Shown here: one piece after another, positions 39,319-49,382 of the stretch
Layout of the letters: every line of letters starts with the position of its first letter
How positions within the stretch are numbered: position 1 is the first letter of the stretch
Assembly (NCBI GenBank): GCA_018713365.1
Contig: DVOU01000008.1
Coordinates: 33,646 to 97,645, forward strand
Length of the DNA stretch: 64,000 nt
Direction: 5' to 3'
Source: Pullichristensenella excrementipullorum
GTDB taxonomy: Bacteria; Bacillota; Clostridia; Christensenellales; Aristaeellaceae
Program-made: the position numbers and the translations under genes
The notes under the pieces: model-generated
Told to the model about the DNA's origin: nothing
The model's database searches: none
The model's input: only the letters and a program-made list of their open reading frames with translations

Positions 39319-41481
39319 TCAGAAGAACAGGCCGAAGAGGTTGTACTTGGAAAACACGGCTACGGCCACCAGAGAGACGGTGGACATGATCTTGATAAAG
39401 ATGTCCAGGCAGGGGCCGACGGTGTCCTTGAGCGGGTCGCCCACGGTGTCGCCGACCACGGCGGCGGCGTGGACTTCGTCGCCCTTGGCCGCGCCTTCGA
39501 CGCCGCCCTGTTCGATGTGCTTCTTGCCGTTGTCCCAAGCGCCGCCGGCGTTGCCGGTGAAGATGGCGATCATGATCGAGCAGAGCGTGGAGCCGATGAT
39601 CAGGCCGCCCACAAACTCCGGCCCGGCGATGAAGCCGCACGCCACGGGCACGACGATGGCGAGCAGCGCCGGCACCTTCATTTCGCCGATGGCGCCCTTG
39701 GTGGAGATGGAGATGCAGGTCTTGTAATCCGGGCGGGCCTTGCCCTCGAGGATGCCGGGAATGGTCTTAAACTGGCGGCGCACTTCCTCGACCATCTTGC
39801 GCGCGGCCTTGGCCACGGCCTCGATGAGCATGCCGCTGAAGAGGAAGGGCAGCGCCGCGCCGATGATGGCGCCGGCCAGCGTCAGGGGGTTGATGATGTT
39901 CAGCACCAGATCGGTGGTCGGGTCGTTGTAGGCGTAGAGGTAGGAGATCATCAGCGCCAGCGCCGCCAGCGAGCCGGAGCCGATGGCGAAGCCCTTGCCG
40001 ATGGCCGCCGTGGTGTTGCCCACGGAATCGAGCGTGTCGGTGATCTCGCGCACCTCGGGGTCGAGGGCGCTCATCTCGGCGATGCCGCCGGCGTTGTCGG
40101 AGATGGGGCCGTAGGTGTCCACGGAGACGGTGGCCGCCACGAAGGAGAGCATGCCCACCGCCGACATGGCCACGCCGTAGACGCCCGCCACGTAGTGGGC
40201 AAGGACGATGGCCAGGCCGAGGATGATGCAGGGGGCCATGCAGCTCTTCATGCCCAGCGCCAGGCCCTGCGTGATGGTCAGCGCCGGGCCTTCCTTGCTG
40301 GCCTGCGCCACGGCCTGCGTGGGCTTGTAATCGGCGGAAGTGTAGTATTCGGCGATCATGCCGATGACCACGCCGGCGATGAGGCCCAGCGCCGCGCCGA
40401 CCCACGGGGAGAACCAGCCCAGCTTGAAGCCGACCACGGAGAGGTCCACGCCGCGGAACATGATGAAGGTGAGGATGAGGCCGAGCACCAGCGTCAGGCC
40501 GGCGGAGACGTAGGTCGCGCCGTTGAGTTCCTTGTGCGGGTGGTCGGAGACGTTCTTGCGCATCAGCAGCCAGCCGATTCCCAGCACGCAGGCGATCAGG
40601 CCCAGCGAGCAGAAGGCCACCGGGTAGACGAACATGGACTGGAGCATCGCCGTGGTGATGGAACCGGCGCTCAAAACATTGTTGGTGGTGAACAGCGAGA
40701 AGGCGAGGATGACCGCCGAGGAGATGGCGCCCATGTAGCTCTCCAGAAGGTCGCTGCCCAATCCGGCCACGTCGCCCACGTTGTCGCCCACGTTGTCGGC
40801 GATGGTGGCGGGGTTGCGGGGGTCGTCCTCGGGGATGTGCGCCTCGGTCTTGCCGACCAGATCCGCGCCCATGTCCGCCGCCTTGGTGTAGATACCGCCG
40901 CCCACGCGGTTGAACATGGCCACGATGGAGCAGCCCAGCGCGTAGCCGGACATGGTCATGGTAAACGGCACGAAGGAGACGCCCATCCAGTTCGTGGTGG
41001 AGACGAAGTTCTCCGCGTTGAGCTGGCCCATGCCGAAGCCGAAGATCAAAAAGACGATGGAAAGGCCCAGCAGGGCAAAGCCCGCCACGCACAGGCCCAT
41101 GACGCTGCCGCCGCGGAAGGCGACCTGCAGCGTCTTGCCCAGTTTGCGGGTGACGCGCGCCTCGTTGGAGACGCGGACGTTGGCGTAGGTGGCGATGCGC
41201 ATGCCCACAAAGCCCGCGCAGCCGGACATGATCGAGCCGATGACCAGCGCCACGGCGCTCTCCCAGCTCGTGACCACGGCCATGATGGCGGCGACCACAG
41301 CCACGACCAGATAGAGGACCTTGTACTCGTAGTTGATGAAGGCGTTCGCACCCTCGCGGATGGCCGCGGCAATTTCCTTCATCGCGCTTGTGCCTTCGTC
41401 CAGCTTCTTCACAAAGAAGAAGTTGTAGGCGGCGAAGCCGAGCGCGGCGAGCGCGGCGACGATCACCAGGATCAGATACAT
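39319..41481 (-). CDS. hppA: Membrane-bound ion-translocating pyrophosphatase
   Basis: The enzyme couples PPi hydrolysis to H+ or Na+ export across the membrane. The roughly 720-residue product has about 16 membrane helices and the catalytic signature GADLVGKTEAHIPEDDPRNP followed by ATIADNVGDNVGDVAG, plus the C-terminal NAGGAWDNGKKHIEQG. In the segment GNTTAAIGKG the position that decides potassium need is Ala, typical of K+-dependent forms. Whether it pumps H+ or Na+ cannot be told by eye. Starts at ATG 41481 or GTG 41487/41490 are all possible; AAGGA lies just upstream. Confidence 0.97.
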   Translation of the reverse strand: MYLILVIVAALAALGFAAYNFFFVKKLDEGTSAMKEIAAAIREGANAFINYEYKVLYLVVAVVAAIMAVVTSWESAVALVIGSIMSGCAGFVGMRIATYANVRVSNEARVTRKLGKTLQVAFRGGSVMGLCVAGFALLGLSIVFLIFGFGMGQLNAENFVSTTNWMGVSFVPFTMTMSGYALGCSIVAMFNRVGGGIYTKAADMGADLVGKTEAHIPEDDPRNPATIADNVGDNVGDVAGLGSDLLESYMGAISSAVILAFSLFTTNNVLSAGSITTAMLQSMFVYPVAFCSLGLIACVLGIGWLLMRKNVSDHPHKELNGATYVSAGLTLVLGLILTFIMFRGVDLSVVGFKLGWFSPWVGAALGLIAGVVIGMIAEYYTSADYKPTQAVAQASKEGPALTITQGLALGMKSCMAPCIILGLAIVLAHYVAGVYGVAMSAVGMLSFVAATVSVDTYGPISDNAGGIAEMSALDPEVREITDTLDSVGNTTAAIGKGFAIGSGSLAALALMISYLYAYNDPTTDLVLNIINPLTLAGAIIGAALPFLFSGMLIEAVAKAARKMVEEVRRQFKTIPGILEGKARPDYKTCISISTKGAIGEMKVPALLAIVVPVACGFIAGPEFVGGLIIGSTLCSIMIAIFTGNAGGAWDNGKKHIEQGGVEGAAKGDEVHAAAVVGDTVGDPLKDTVGPCLDIFIKIMSTVSLVAVAVFSKYNLFGLFF

Positions 41482-41539
41482 TTCCACCACATTCCTTTTT
41501 GCGATATTGCGGGGATGACCAAATCCCCTCCCTTATACC

Positions 41540-41568
41540 ATTATAGAAAAATCATATTACAAAGGAAT
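41540..41568 (-). promoter_or_regulatory. Possible promoter of hppA
   Basis: Minus strand TATAAT (41540-41545), with a weak TTCCTT-like -35 16-17 bases upstream. A TCTATATA-rich inverted repeat lies beyond it (about 41598-41618). Confidence 0.45.
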
Positions 41569-41653
41569 TGGCATATATGACTTTTTTATAAAGTTTCTAT
41601 ATAAAGATTCTATATAGAGGGATTTGCCCCGCAAGCGACGGCGAAAAACGCAC

Positions 41654-41698
41654 AAAAAGCGGCCCACGGACAGAGGGCGAATCTTCTGTCCATGGGCC
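41654..41698 (-). terminator. Terminator of the mfd-YgiQ unit
   Basis: GGCCCACGGACAGA/TCTGTCCATGGGCC arms (41661-41674, 41685-41698), then GCTTTTTG on the minus strand. Confidence 0.85.
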
Positions 41699-41709
41699 AG
41701 GGATAGTTC

Positions 41710-43737
41710 TTACCCGCGCCGCTTGCCGGTGGGCGAGGGCTTGGCGGGGCGCTTCTTTTTGGGCCTGGGCGCGGCGGGGCGCTCCGGCCTGCCGTTTCGC
41801 TGGGCGGACGGCTCCGGCCTGCCGCCCTTGCGGGGGGCGTCCTTGGGCTTTGCGCCCCTGCTTGGCGCGCTTTCCGCCCTGCTGCCCTTGCGGGGGCCGT
41901 CCTTGGGCTTGCCGGGCGCGGGGCGGGCGTCCTTCTCCCCCTTCCCCTCCCGGCGGATGAGGCGCGGGGGGACGAGGCATTCCCTGCCGAAGCCGATCAG
42001 GTCTTCCCGCCCGGCGCGGCGCAGGGCTTCCAGCACCAGCGCGTGGTTCTCGGGGCGGAAATACTGCATCAGCGCCCGCTGCATGGCCTTTTCGTGCGGG
42101 TCGCGCGGCACGTAGACGGGCGACATGTCGCGCGGATCGAGGCCGGTATAAAACATGGCCGTGGAGAGCGTGCCGGGGGTGGGGTAAAAATCCTGCACCT
42201 GCTCGGGGTGGCGGCCGGTATCGTGGATGTACTCAGCCAGCAGCACCGCGTCGGCAAGCTCGCAGCCGGGGTGGCTGGAGATGAAGTAGGGCACGAGGTA
42301 CTGCTTCAGCCCCATCTCCTCGTTGAGCTGCTGAAAGCGGCGCGCGAAGCGCTCAAAGACCTCGGGCGCGGGCTTGCCCATGCAGCGCAGCACGCGGGGG
42401 CTGATGTGTTCCGGGGCCACCTTGAGTTGGCCGCTGACGTGGTGGGCGACAAGTTCGCGCAGAAACGTCCCGTCCTTATCCGCGAGGGCGTAGTCAAAGC
42501 GCACGCCGGAGCGCACGAACACCTTCTTCACCCCGGGAATTTCGCGCAGGGCGCGGAGGATATCCACATACTCGCGGTGGCTGACGTCGAGGTTTTTGCA
42601 GGGCTTGGGGAAGAGGCACTGTTTGCCCTTGCAGGCCCCGCGTTCGAGCTGGCCCTTGCAGGCGGGCTGGCGGAAGTTGGCCGTGGGGCCGCCGACATCG
42701 TGGATGTAGCCCTTGAAATCGCGCGAGCGCGCCAGCAATTTGGCCTCGCGGAGGACGGACACCTTGCTGCGCGAGGTGACGATACGCCCCTGATGGAAGG
42801 TGAGGGCGCAGAAGTTGCAGGCCCCAAAGCAGCCGCGCACGTGGGCGATGGAGAACTTGACCTCGGCAAGCGCGGGCACGCCGCCGTCCCTGTCGTACAT
42901 GGGGTGCCAGGCGCGCTCGTAGGGCAGGGCGTAGACGTCGTCCAGCTCCTGCCGCGAAAGGGGCATGTCCGGCGGGTTTTGCAGAAGGCAGCGCTTGCCG
43001 TGCTTCTGGCAGAGCGCGTGGCCGCGCACGGGGTCCTGTTCGTCGTACTGCGTTTTGAAGGCGCGGGCGTAGGCGGCGCGGTCGGCGGCGACTTCCTCCA
43101 TGGCGGGCAGCACGAGCGCCCCCGCGGGCGGCTCGGAGACCATCACGCAGGTGCCGGGAACGCGCATATCCGCGATGGGACGGCCCTCCTCCAGCCACCT
43201 GGCGACGCGGAGGATGGAGCGCTCGCCCATGCCGAACAGCAGCGCGTCCGCGCCCGCGTCCACGAGGCAGGAATTGCGCACGCGGTCGTCCCAGTAGTCG
43301 TAGTGGGCAAAGCGGCGCAGGGACGCCTCCACGCCGCCGAGCAGGATCGGCACATTGCCGTAGGCCTGACGGATGCGGTTGGCGTAGACGATGGTGGCGC
43401 GGTCCGGGCGCATGCCCGCCCTGCCGCCGGGGGAATAGACGTCGCGGTCGCGGGGCTTTTTCGCCACGGTGTAGTGGTTGACCATGGAGTCGATGACCCC
43501 GGCGGTGACGAGAAAGCCGAGGCGCGGGCGGCCAAAGCGCTGAAAGTCCTCGCAGGAATGCCAGTCCGGCTGCGGCAGCATGGCCACGCGGTAGCCGGCC
43601 TTTTCCAGCACGCGGGAGATGATGGCCAGCCCGAAGGAGGGGTGATCGACGTAGGCGTCGCCGGTGACGTAGACAAAGTCCGGCGTTTCCCAGCCGCGCG
43701 CGCGGCACTCTTGCAGGGTGACGGGCAGAAAGCTCAC
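41710..43737 (-). CDS. ygiQ: YgiQ-family radical-SAM protein
   Basis: The 675-residue protein shows the YgiQ family N-terminal half (ETPDFVYVTGDAYVDHPSFG, LLGGVEASLRRFAHYDYWDD) and a radical-SAM core with the cluster motif GCFGACNFCAL (CxxxCxxC) and HDVGGPTANF. Family function is unknown. The last 100 residues are a basic Lys/Pro/Gly-rich tail with repeats of PKDGPRKG and RPEPSAQRNGR type, probably disordered and nucleic-acid binding. The start overlaps the end of mfd by 4 bases, so they are co-transcribed. Confidence 0.94.
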   Translation of the reverse strand: MSFLPVTLQECRARGWETPDFVYVTGDAYVDHPSFGLAIISRVLEKAGYRVAMLPQPDWHSCEDFQRFGRPRLGFLVTAGVIDSMVNHYTVAKKPRDRDVYSPGGRAGMRPDRATIVYANRIRQAYGNVPILLGGVEASLRRFAHYDYWDDRVRNSCLVDAGADALLFGMGERSILRVARWLEEGRPIADMRVPGTCVMVSEPPAGALVLPAMEEVAADRAAYARAFKTQYDEQDPVRGHALCQKHGKRCLLQNPPDMPLSRQELDDVYALPYERAWHPMYDRDGGVPALAEVKFSIAHVRGCFGACNFCALTFHQGRIVTSRSKVSVLREAKLLARSRDFKGYIHDVGGPTANFRQPACKGQLERGACKGKQCLFPKPCKNLDVSHREYVDILRALREIPGVKKVFVRSGVRFDYALADKDGTFLRELVAHHVSGQLKVAPEHISPRVLRCMGKPAPEVFERFARRFQQLNEEMGLKQYLVPYFISSHPGCELADAVLLAEYIHDTGRHPEQVQDFYPTPGTLSTAMFYTGLDPRDMSPVYVPRDPHEKAMQRALMQYFRPENHALVLEALRRAGREDLIGFGRECLVPPRLIRREGKGEKDARPAPGKPKDGPRKGSRAESAPSRGAKPKDAPRKGGRPEPSAQRNGRPERPAAPRPKKKRPAKPSPTGKRRG

Positions 43738-46700
43738 GCCTGCACCTCCTCTTTGCCCTCCATGCGGGCAAGTATGTCCTCCATGACGCGCACGGCCTCG
43801 GGCAGCAGTTCCTCGGCGGTTTTGCGCTTGACGTCAAAGAAGCGCAGGGCGGGCGGGTTGGTGCCCACCAGCCGCAAGCGCGCCTCGTGGGGCTTGACGG
43901 CCATGAGCAGCTTCATGGGATTGAGTTGCGCGGCGATGGAGAAGCGCAGCACCATCTCGCCGCCCTTCATGCTCACGTTGTCGATGCCCAGATTCGAACA
44001 GAGCGCCTTGAGGTGGGCGATCTCGATGAGGTTCATCACCGGGCGGTTGGGGTCGCCAAAGCGGTCGATCAGTTCCTCGATGAGGTCTTCGCGGCCGGCG
44101 CGGTCGCGGATGGAGGCGATCTTCTTGTACATCTCCACGCGCATGACGTCGCTGGGCACGTATTCCTGCGGAAGATAGGCGTCCACCTTCAGTTCCACGC
44201 GCGTTTCCACATCGCCGCGGGAGACGTCGCCGCGCATCTCGCGCACGGTTTCCTCGATCATCTTCACATAGAGGTCGTAGCCCACGGAGGCCATGAAGCC
44301 GGACTGCTCCGCGCCCAGCAGGTTGCCCGCGCCGCGAATTTCCAGATCGCGCATGGCCACGCGGAAGCCGGAGCCGAACTCGGTGAACTCGCGGATGGCG
44401 TTTAAGCGCTTTTCCGCCGCCTCGGTCAGCACCTTGGTGGGGCTGACGGTGAGGTAGGCGTAGGCGAGGCGGTTGGAGCGGCCCACGCGGCCGCGCAGCT
44501 GGTAGAGCTGGGCAAGGCCAAAGCGGTCGGCGTCCAGCACGATGAGCGTGTTGGCGCGCGGCACGTCCAGCCCGGCCTCGATGATGGTCGTACACAGAAG
44601 CACGTCGAACTTGCCCTCGTAGAAGTCGAGCATCACGTCTTCCAGCGCGTGTTCGCGCATCTGGCCGTGGCCGACGGCGATGCGCGCCTCGGGCACGAGC
44701 TTTTTCAGGCGCGCATAGACCACCTCGATGGTCTGCACGCGGTTGTTCAGCACGTAGACCTGCCCGCCGCGCCCCAGTTCGCGCAGTATGGCGTCGCGCA
44801 CAAGGCCGTCTGAGTATTCGACCACATAGGTCTGCACCGGGTAGCGCTCCTCGGGCGGGGACTGCAGCAGGCTCATATCGCGGATACCGACCATGGACAT
44901 GTGCAGCGTGCGCGGTATGGGCGTGGCCGTGAGGGTCAGCACGTCCACGGTGCGCTTGAGCTTTTTGATGGCCTCCTTGTGGGTGACGCCGAAGCGCTGT
45001 TCCTCGTCCACGACGAGCAGGCCGAGGTCCTTGAAGTTCACGTCCTTGCCGAGCAGGCGGTGGGTGCCGATGACCACGTCCAGTTCCCCCGCCTCCAGCT
45101 GGCGGATGACTTCCTTCTGTTCCTGCGCGGTCTTGAAGCGCGAGAGGGTGTCCACCTTGACGGGGAAGCCGTGGAAGCGGTTCATCATCGTGGCGTAGTG
45201 CTGCTGCACGAGGATGGTGGTCGGAGCCAGCAGCGCCGCCTGCTTGCCGCCCATCACGCATTTGAAGATGGCGCGCAGGGCCACTTCGGTCTTGCCGTAG
45301 CCCACGTCGCCGCAGAGCAGGCGGTCCATGATGCGCGGCTTTTCCATGTCGCGCTTGATGTCCTCGATGGCGGCGAGCTGGTCGGGGGTCTCCTCATAGG
45401 GGAAGCTGTCCTCAAACTCGCGCTGCCAGGGGGTGTCCGGGTCGAAGGCGTGGCCGGGCGTGGCCTCGCGGTGGGCGTAGAGCTTCAAAAGCTCGCCGGC
45501 GATCTCCTGGATGGAGGCCTTGACGCGCGCCTTCTGCCGCTGCCATTCGCCGCCGGAGAGGCGGTTGAGCTTGGGCGTCTCGCCCTCGGAGCCGATGTAT
45601 TTCTGCACGCGGTCGAGCTGGTCGGTGGGCACGTAGAGTTTGTCCGAGCCCTGATAGCGGATGTGCAGAAAATCGCGGTAGGTGCCCTCCGAGGCGAGGC
45701 GCACCGTGCCCATGTACTGGCCGACGCCGTGGTTTTCATGCACCACGTAGTCGCCGACGGCGAGATCGGTAAACGCGGCCAGCTTTTCGCCGCTCTTGGC
45801 GCGCGAACGCGCCTTCTGGCGGCCCATGCCGAAGATGTCCGTTTCGCAGACGACGGCAAGTTTTGCCGCGGGATAGAGGAAGCCGCGCGAGAGCGTGGCG
45901 GGCAGGATGACCGCCTCGCCCTCCGGCAGCGCCTCGGGCGGCTCGTCCGGCAGCTGCGCCTGGATCTTCTGCGCCGCCAGCGCCGATTGCAGGCGCTTTG
46001 CCCGCGCCACGCCTCCGGCCAGCAGCGCCACGCGCCAGCCCTCGTTGAGCCACTTGTCCAGATCGCGCGCCAGTTCCGGGATGTTGCCCATGTACCCGGC
46101 GGCGTTGCGGCCCTCGAACTGCAGGACGGTCTTGAATTTGAAGTCCGTCTCCGTGCGCAAGAAGGGATAGAGGGCCAGCACGCGGCGACCATCGGCGCGG
46201 GCGAGGGCCTCATCCCAGGTCAAAAGCAGTTCGGCCTGTTTGGGCAGGGCCTCGTCGTGTTCGAGGGCGGCGGTGAAGTGTTCCTTAAATTCCAGCGCCC
46301 GGTTCTCGGCGCGCTCGCGCAGGCGCGCGGGCTGGTCGAAGACGAGGATGGGGTCGTCCAGATAGTCGATGGCGGTGGCGGCAAAGCCGGCCAGCACCGG
46401 CACGAGGCTGTCCGCGCCGTCAAAGTCGTGCCCCGCTTCCAGCGCGGTCAGCGCGGTGTGGAAATTGCGGGTGAGGGCGCTGACTTCGGGGGCGCGGGCG
46501 CTCTCCCCTTCCTCACCGGTGAGCTTCAAAAAGTCCTCGTAGGGGATGAGGTCGAACTCGCGCTCGAGGCGCTTTTGCCGGCCCTCGCCGCGCAGCGCCC
46601 CGGCGCGATGGGAGAGCATCGCCCTGAGCGCGTGCGCCGCGCGCAGGTATTCCTCGCCGGAGAGCAGCGTTTCCGAGGCGGGGTAAACGCGGACGCGCTC

Positions 46701-47360
46701 GAGGTGGGAGGTGGAGCGCTGGGTCATGACGTCGAAGGCGCGCAGAGAGTCCACCTCGTCGTCGAAGAACTCCAATCGCACGGCCTCGGGCATGCCCACG
46801 GGGTAGATGTCCAGTATGCCGCCGCGCAGGGCGCACTGGCCGCGCGCCTCCACCAGCGCTGTGCGCTCGTACCCGGCCTCGACGAGGCGGGCGACGAGCT
46901 CGGTCGGCTCCACGCGCATGTCGGGCGTGATCTCAAGGACGTTCTGCAAAAAGCGCTCGCGGGGCATCTGGCGGCACAAAAGCGTTTCGGCGCTCATCAC
47001 CAGCGCCTTTGCTTCGCCCGTGGCCGCCGCGCCCAGCGCTTCAAGGCGGCGCATGGTCAGTTCGCGGCTGGAAGCCGCCGTGCGCAAAAAGGAGATGTCC
47101 CGCGCCGGCAAAAGCGCCGCGCCACCGCCCAGCAGGGCGTTGAGGTCTTCGCGCACGCGCTGGGCGGCGACCTCGTTGGAGGTCACGAACAAAATCGGTC
47201 TGCCCAGTTTGCGCGCCGCGGCCGTGGTCAAATGCAGTTTTTGTGCGTCGTCCAGCCCGCAGGCCAGCGCGGCCCCCGGGCGGGAGAGGGCGTCCGTGAG
47301 GGCGCCAAATTCGCTTGTTGCCTCCAGCGGGGCAAAGAGACAGCTCAGGTCTTCGTACAT
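43734..47360 (-). CDS. mfd: Transcription-repair coupling factor
   Basis: Mfd pushes stalled RNA polymerase off DNA and recruits UvrA. The 1208-residue product has the UvrB-like N-terminal part, the RNA-polymerase-interacting domain (VGDYVVHENHGVGQYMG), and superfamily 2 helicase motifs: GDVGYGKTEVALRA (Walker A), LVVDEEQRFGV (DEEQ), LTLTATPIPRTLHMS, and the C-terminal LYQLRGRVGRSNR and TRG-type region (FGSGFRVAMRDLEIRGAGNL). Full length. It overlaps the MATE gene's 3' end by 16 bases. Confidence 0.98.
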   Translation of the reverse strand: MYEDLSCLFAPLEATSEFGALTDALSRPGAALACGLDDAQKLHLTTAAARKLGRPILFVTSNEVAAQRVREDLNALLGGGAALLPARDISFLRTAASSRELTMRRLEALGAAATGEAKALVMSAETLLCRQMPRERFLQNVLEITPDMRVEPTELVARLVEAGYERTALVEARGQCALRGGILDIYPVGMPEAVRLEFFDDEVDSLRAFDVMTQRSTSHLERVRVYPASETLLSGEEYLRAAHALRAMLSHRAGALRGEGRQKRLEREFDLIPYEDFLKLTGEEGESARAPEVSALTRNFHTALTALEAGHDFDGADSLVPVLAGFAATAIDYLDDPILVFDQPARLRERAENRALEFKEHFTAALEHDEALPKQAELLLTWDEALARADGRRVLALYPFLRTETDFKFKTVLQFEGRNAAGYMGNIPELARDLDKWLNEGWRVALLAGGVARAKRLQSALAAQKIQAQLPDEPPEALPEGEAVILPATLSRGFLYPAAKLAVVCETDIFGMGRQKARSRAKSGEKLAAFTDLAVGDYVVHENHGVGQYMGTVRLASEGTYRDFLHIRYQGSDKLYVPTDQLDRVQKYIGSEGETPKLNRLSGGEWQRQKARVKASIQEIAGELLKLYAHREATPGHAFDPDTPWQREFEDSFPYEETPDQLAAIEDIKRDMEKPRIMDRLLCGDVGYGKTEVALRAIFKCVMGGKQAALLAPTTILVQQHYATMMNRFHGFPVKVDTLSRFKTAQEQKEVIRQLEAGELDVVIGTHRLLGKDVNFKDLGLLVVDEEQRFGVTHKEAIKKLKRTVDVLTLTATPIPRTLHMSMVGIRDMSLLQSPPEERYPVQTYVVEYSDGLVRDAILRELGRGGQVYVLNNRVQTIEVVYARLKKLVPEARIAVGHGQMREHALEDVMLDFYEGKFDVLLCTTIIEAGLDVPRANTLIVLDADRFGLAQLYQLRGRVGRSNRLAYAYLTVSPTKVLTEAAEKRLNAIREFTEFGSGFRVAMRDLEIRGAGNLLGAEQSGFMASVGYDLYVKMIEETVREMRGDVSRGDVETRVELKVDAYLPQEYVPSDVMRVEMYKKIASIRDRAGREDLIEELIDRFGDPNRPVMNLIEIAHLKALCSNLGIDNVSMKGGEMVLRFSIAAQLNPMKLLMAVKPHEARLRLVGTNPPALRFFDVKRKTAEELLPEAVRVMEDILARMEGKEEVQA

Positions 47361-48727
47361 TCGTCAGTCTCCAGCGCGCGCACCGCCCGGGGGAACTGAT
47401 GGGCGAACAGCAGCGCGGTCGTGGTCACGGCGAGGAAGTCGGCCACCGGCTCGGCGAGGTACACGGCCATGGTCTTGTCCATGGGCAATGTGGCGGGAAG
47501 GAGGTAGATGAGGGGGATGAGCAGCACGATCTTGCGCAGCACGGCGAGGAAGAGGGAGCTTTTGGCGTTGCCAAGGGCGATGAAGGTCTGCTGGCAGGCC
47601 AGCTGCACGCCAAACAGCACGCCCACGGCCATGTAGACGCGCAGGGCTTTGGCGGTAAAGTCGATAAGCCCCGCGTCGGTGCTGAACAGGGCGGCGAAGG
47701 CGTGGGGGAAGAGCATCACCGCCAGCCACAGCGTCCCGGCGTAGATCATGCAGGCGGCGAGCAGGGCGCGGAAGGAGGCGCGCACGCGCGAAGCGTTCTT
47801 CGCGCCGTAGTTATAGCTGGTGATGGGCTGCGCGCCCTGCGTGAGGCCCTGCAAGGGCAGCATGGCGAACTGCATGACGCTGGCGAGGATGGTCATGGCG
47901 CTGACGGCCAGCGCCCCGCCGTAGAGGGCGAGCTGGCGGTTGAAGCAGACGTTGATGGCCGCCTCCGTGGCCTGCATGATAAACGGCGACACGCCCAGCG
48001 CCAGGCAGGGCAGGAGCAGTTTCGGCCTTGGGGCCATGAAGCGCAGTCTCAGCCGCAGCACCGTGCGCTTGCCGCAGAGAAACCAGATGACCCACGCCGC
48101 GGACACCGCCTGCGAGAGAATGGTGGCCAGCGCCGCGCCCTTTACGCCCATATCAAAGGTGAACATGAACAGCGGATCGAGGCCGATATTGAGGACCGCG
48201 CCGATCAGCACGGTGAGCATGCTGGTGCGGGAGAAGCCCTGCGCGGTGATGAAGGCGTTCATGCCCAGCGCCAATTGCACGAACACCGTGCCGATGGCGT
48301 AGATGTTCATGTATTCAAGGGCGTAGGGCAGCGTCTCCGGCAGCGCGCCGAAGGTAAGGAGGATGGGCCTTTGGAAGTCGAGCAGCGCGGCGGTGAGCAG
48401 CGCGGCGAGGGCGAGCAGGAGCGTCATGCAGTTGCCCATGGTCCTTTCCGCGCTCTCCCTGTCGCCCCGGCCCATGAAGATGGAAGCGCGCGGCGCGCCG
48501 CCCATGCTGGCCAGCGCGGCAAAGGCGCTGACGAGCAAAATCACGGGCATGCAGGCGCCCACGCCGGCCAGCGCCTCGGTGCCGATGCCCTCGAGGCGGC
48601 CGATGTACATGCGGTCGACGATGTTGTAGAGCATGTTGACAAGCTGCGCGGTCACGGCGGGCAGCGCCAGCTTGAGAAGCAGTTTTGAGGGTTTTTCGGT
48701 GGCCAGAAATTCGCTGTCGCGCTGCAT
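47345..48727 (-). CDS. MATE-family efflux transporter
   Basis: The 460-residue protein has about 12 hydrophobic segments in two similar halves. Family features are LALPAVTAQLVNMLYNIVDR with MYIGRLEG at the start, a GGAPRASIFMGRGD loop and QGAQPITSYNYGAKN in the second half. It belongs to the MepA/DinF-like MATE exporters that use Na+ or H+ to expel drugs or metabolites; the substrate is unknown. It lies between pth and mfd, which are commonly neighbours, so it appears inserted into that unit. Confidence 0.93.
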   Translation of the reverse strand: MQRDSEFLATEKPSKLLLKLALPAVTAQLVNMLYNIVDRMYIGRLEGIGTEALAGVGACMPVILLVSAFAALASMGGAPRASIFMGRGDRESAERTMGNCMTLLLALAALLTAALLDFQRPILLTFGALPETLPYALEYMNIYAIGTVFVQLALGMNAFITAQGFSRTSMLTVLIGAVLNIGLDPLFMFTFDMGVKGAALATILSQAVSAAWVIWFLCGKRTVLRLRLRFMAPRPKLLLPCLALGVSPFIMQATEAAINVCFNRQLALYGGALAVSAMTILASVMQFAMLPLQGLTQGAQPITSYNYGAKNASRVRASFRALLAACMIYAGTLWLAVMLFPHAFAALFSTDAGLIDFTAKALRVYMAVGVLFGVQLACQQTFIALGNAKSSLFLAVLRKIVLLIPLIYLLPATLPMDKTMAVYLAEPVADFLAVTTTALLFAHQFPRAVRALETDECTKT

Positions 48728-48742
48728 GGCATGTTCCTCCCG

Positions 48743-49318
48743 TCAGCCGTTGTTGTATTCGGCGACGCGGGCGCGGGCTGCGTCGTTGCCGCCGGCGATG
48801 AGGCGCTCCACGGTCTCGGCAGCGGCGACGAAGGCGTCGAACATGGTCTGGCGCTCGGCGGGGGTGCGATAGCCGGTAAGCACGTAGTCCTTGAGGTCCC
48901 AGCCCTCGGGCGGGCGGCCGATGCCCACGCGCAGGCGCGGGAAATCGTCGCGGCCAAGGAGGTAGATGATGTTGCGCATGCCGTTGTGCGTGCCCGCCGA
49001 GCCGGAGGGGCGGAAGCGGAGCTTGCCCTCGGGAAGGTCCACGTCGTCAAAGCAGAGGATGAGCTGGTCGCGCTCGGGCTTATACCAGTTGACCAGCTGC
49101 ACCACGCTCTCGCCGCTCAGATTCATATAGGTCTGCGGCAGCGCCAGCGCCACGCGCTGTCCGGCGATCGTGCCCTCCCCCACCACGGCCTTACAGCGCA
49201 GGCGCGCGAGGGTGATATTGTTGCGCTGGGCCAGCACGTCCACGATGTCAAACCCGACATTATGGCGCGTATGCTCATACTTACGGCCCGGATTGCCCAG
49301 GCCGACCACTACATACAT
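48743..49318 (-). CDS. pth: Peptidyl-tRNA hydrolase
   Basis: Pth frees tRNA from stalled peptidyl-tRNA. The 191-residue product has VVGLGNPGRKYEHTRHNVGF (catalytic His and Asn region), PQTYMNLSGESV and the FDDVDLPEGKLRFRPSGSAG stretch, all family-specific. It is the first gene of a pth-MATE-mfd-ygiQ transcription unit. GGGAGG is about 12 bases before the ATG. Confidence 0.98.
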   Translation of the reverse strand: MYVVVGLGNPGRKYEHTRHNVGFDIVDVLAQRNNITLARLRCKAVVGEGTIAGQRVALALPQTYMNLSGESVVQLVNWYKPERDQLILCFDDVDLPEGKLRFRPSGSAGTHNGMRNIIYLLGRDDFPRLRVGIGRPPEGWDLKDYVLTGYRTPAERQTMFDAFVAAAETVERLIAGGNDAARARVAEYNNG

Positions 49319-49352
49319 GGGGCAAGACCTCCCACATCATCCTTGAATCTCT

Positions 49353-49382
49353 ATTGTATCGCGAACGCCCCTCCCTTGTCAA
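49353..49382 (-). promoter_or_regulatory. Promoter of the pth operon
   Basis: Minus strand TTGACA (49377-49382), 18 bases, TACAAT (49353-49358). The -35 abuts repeat copy C, which starts at 49383. Confidence 0.8.

Noticed and set aside
39196..41580. Long plus-strand open frame opposite hppA
   Set aside because: Shadow frame with His/Gly/Asp-rich composition; the pyrophosphatase is unmistakable.
44901..47399. Long plus-strand open frame opposite mfd
   Set aside because: Antisense shadow caused by high GC at third positions; no ribosome site or family motif.
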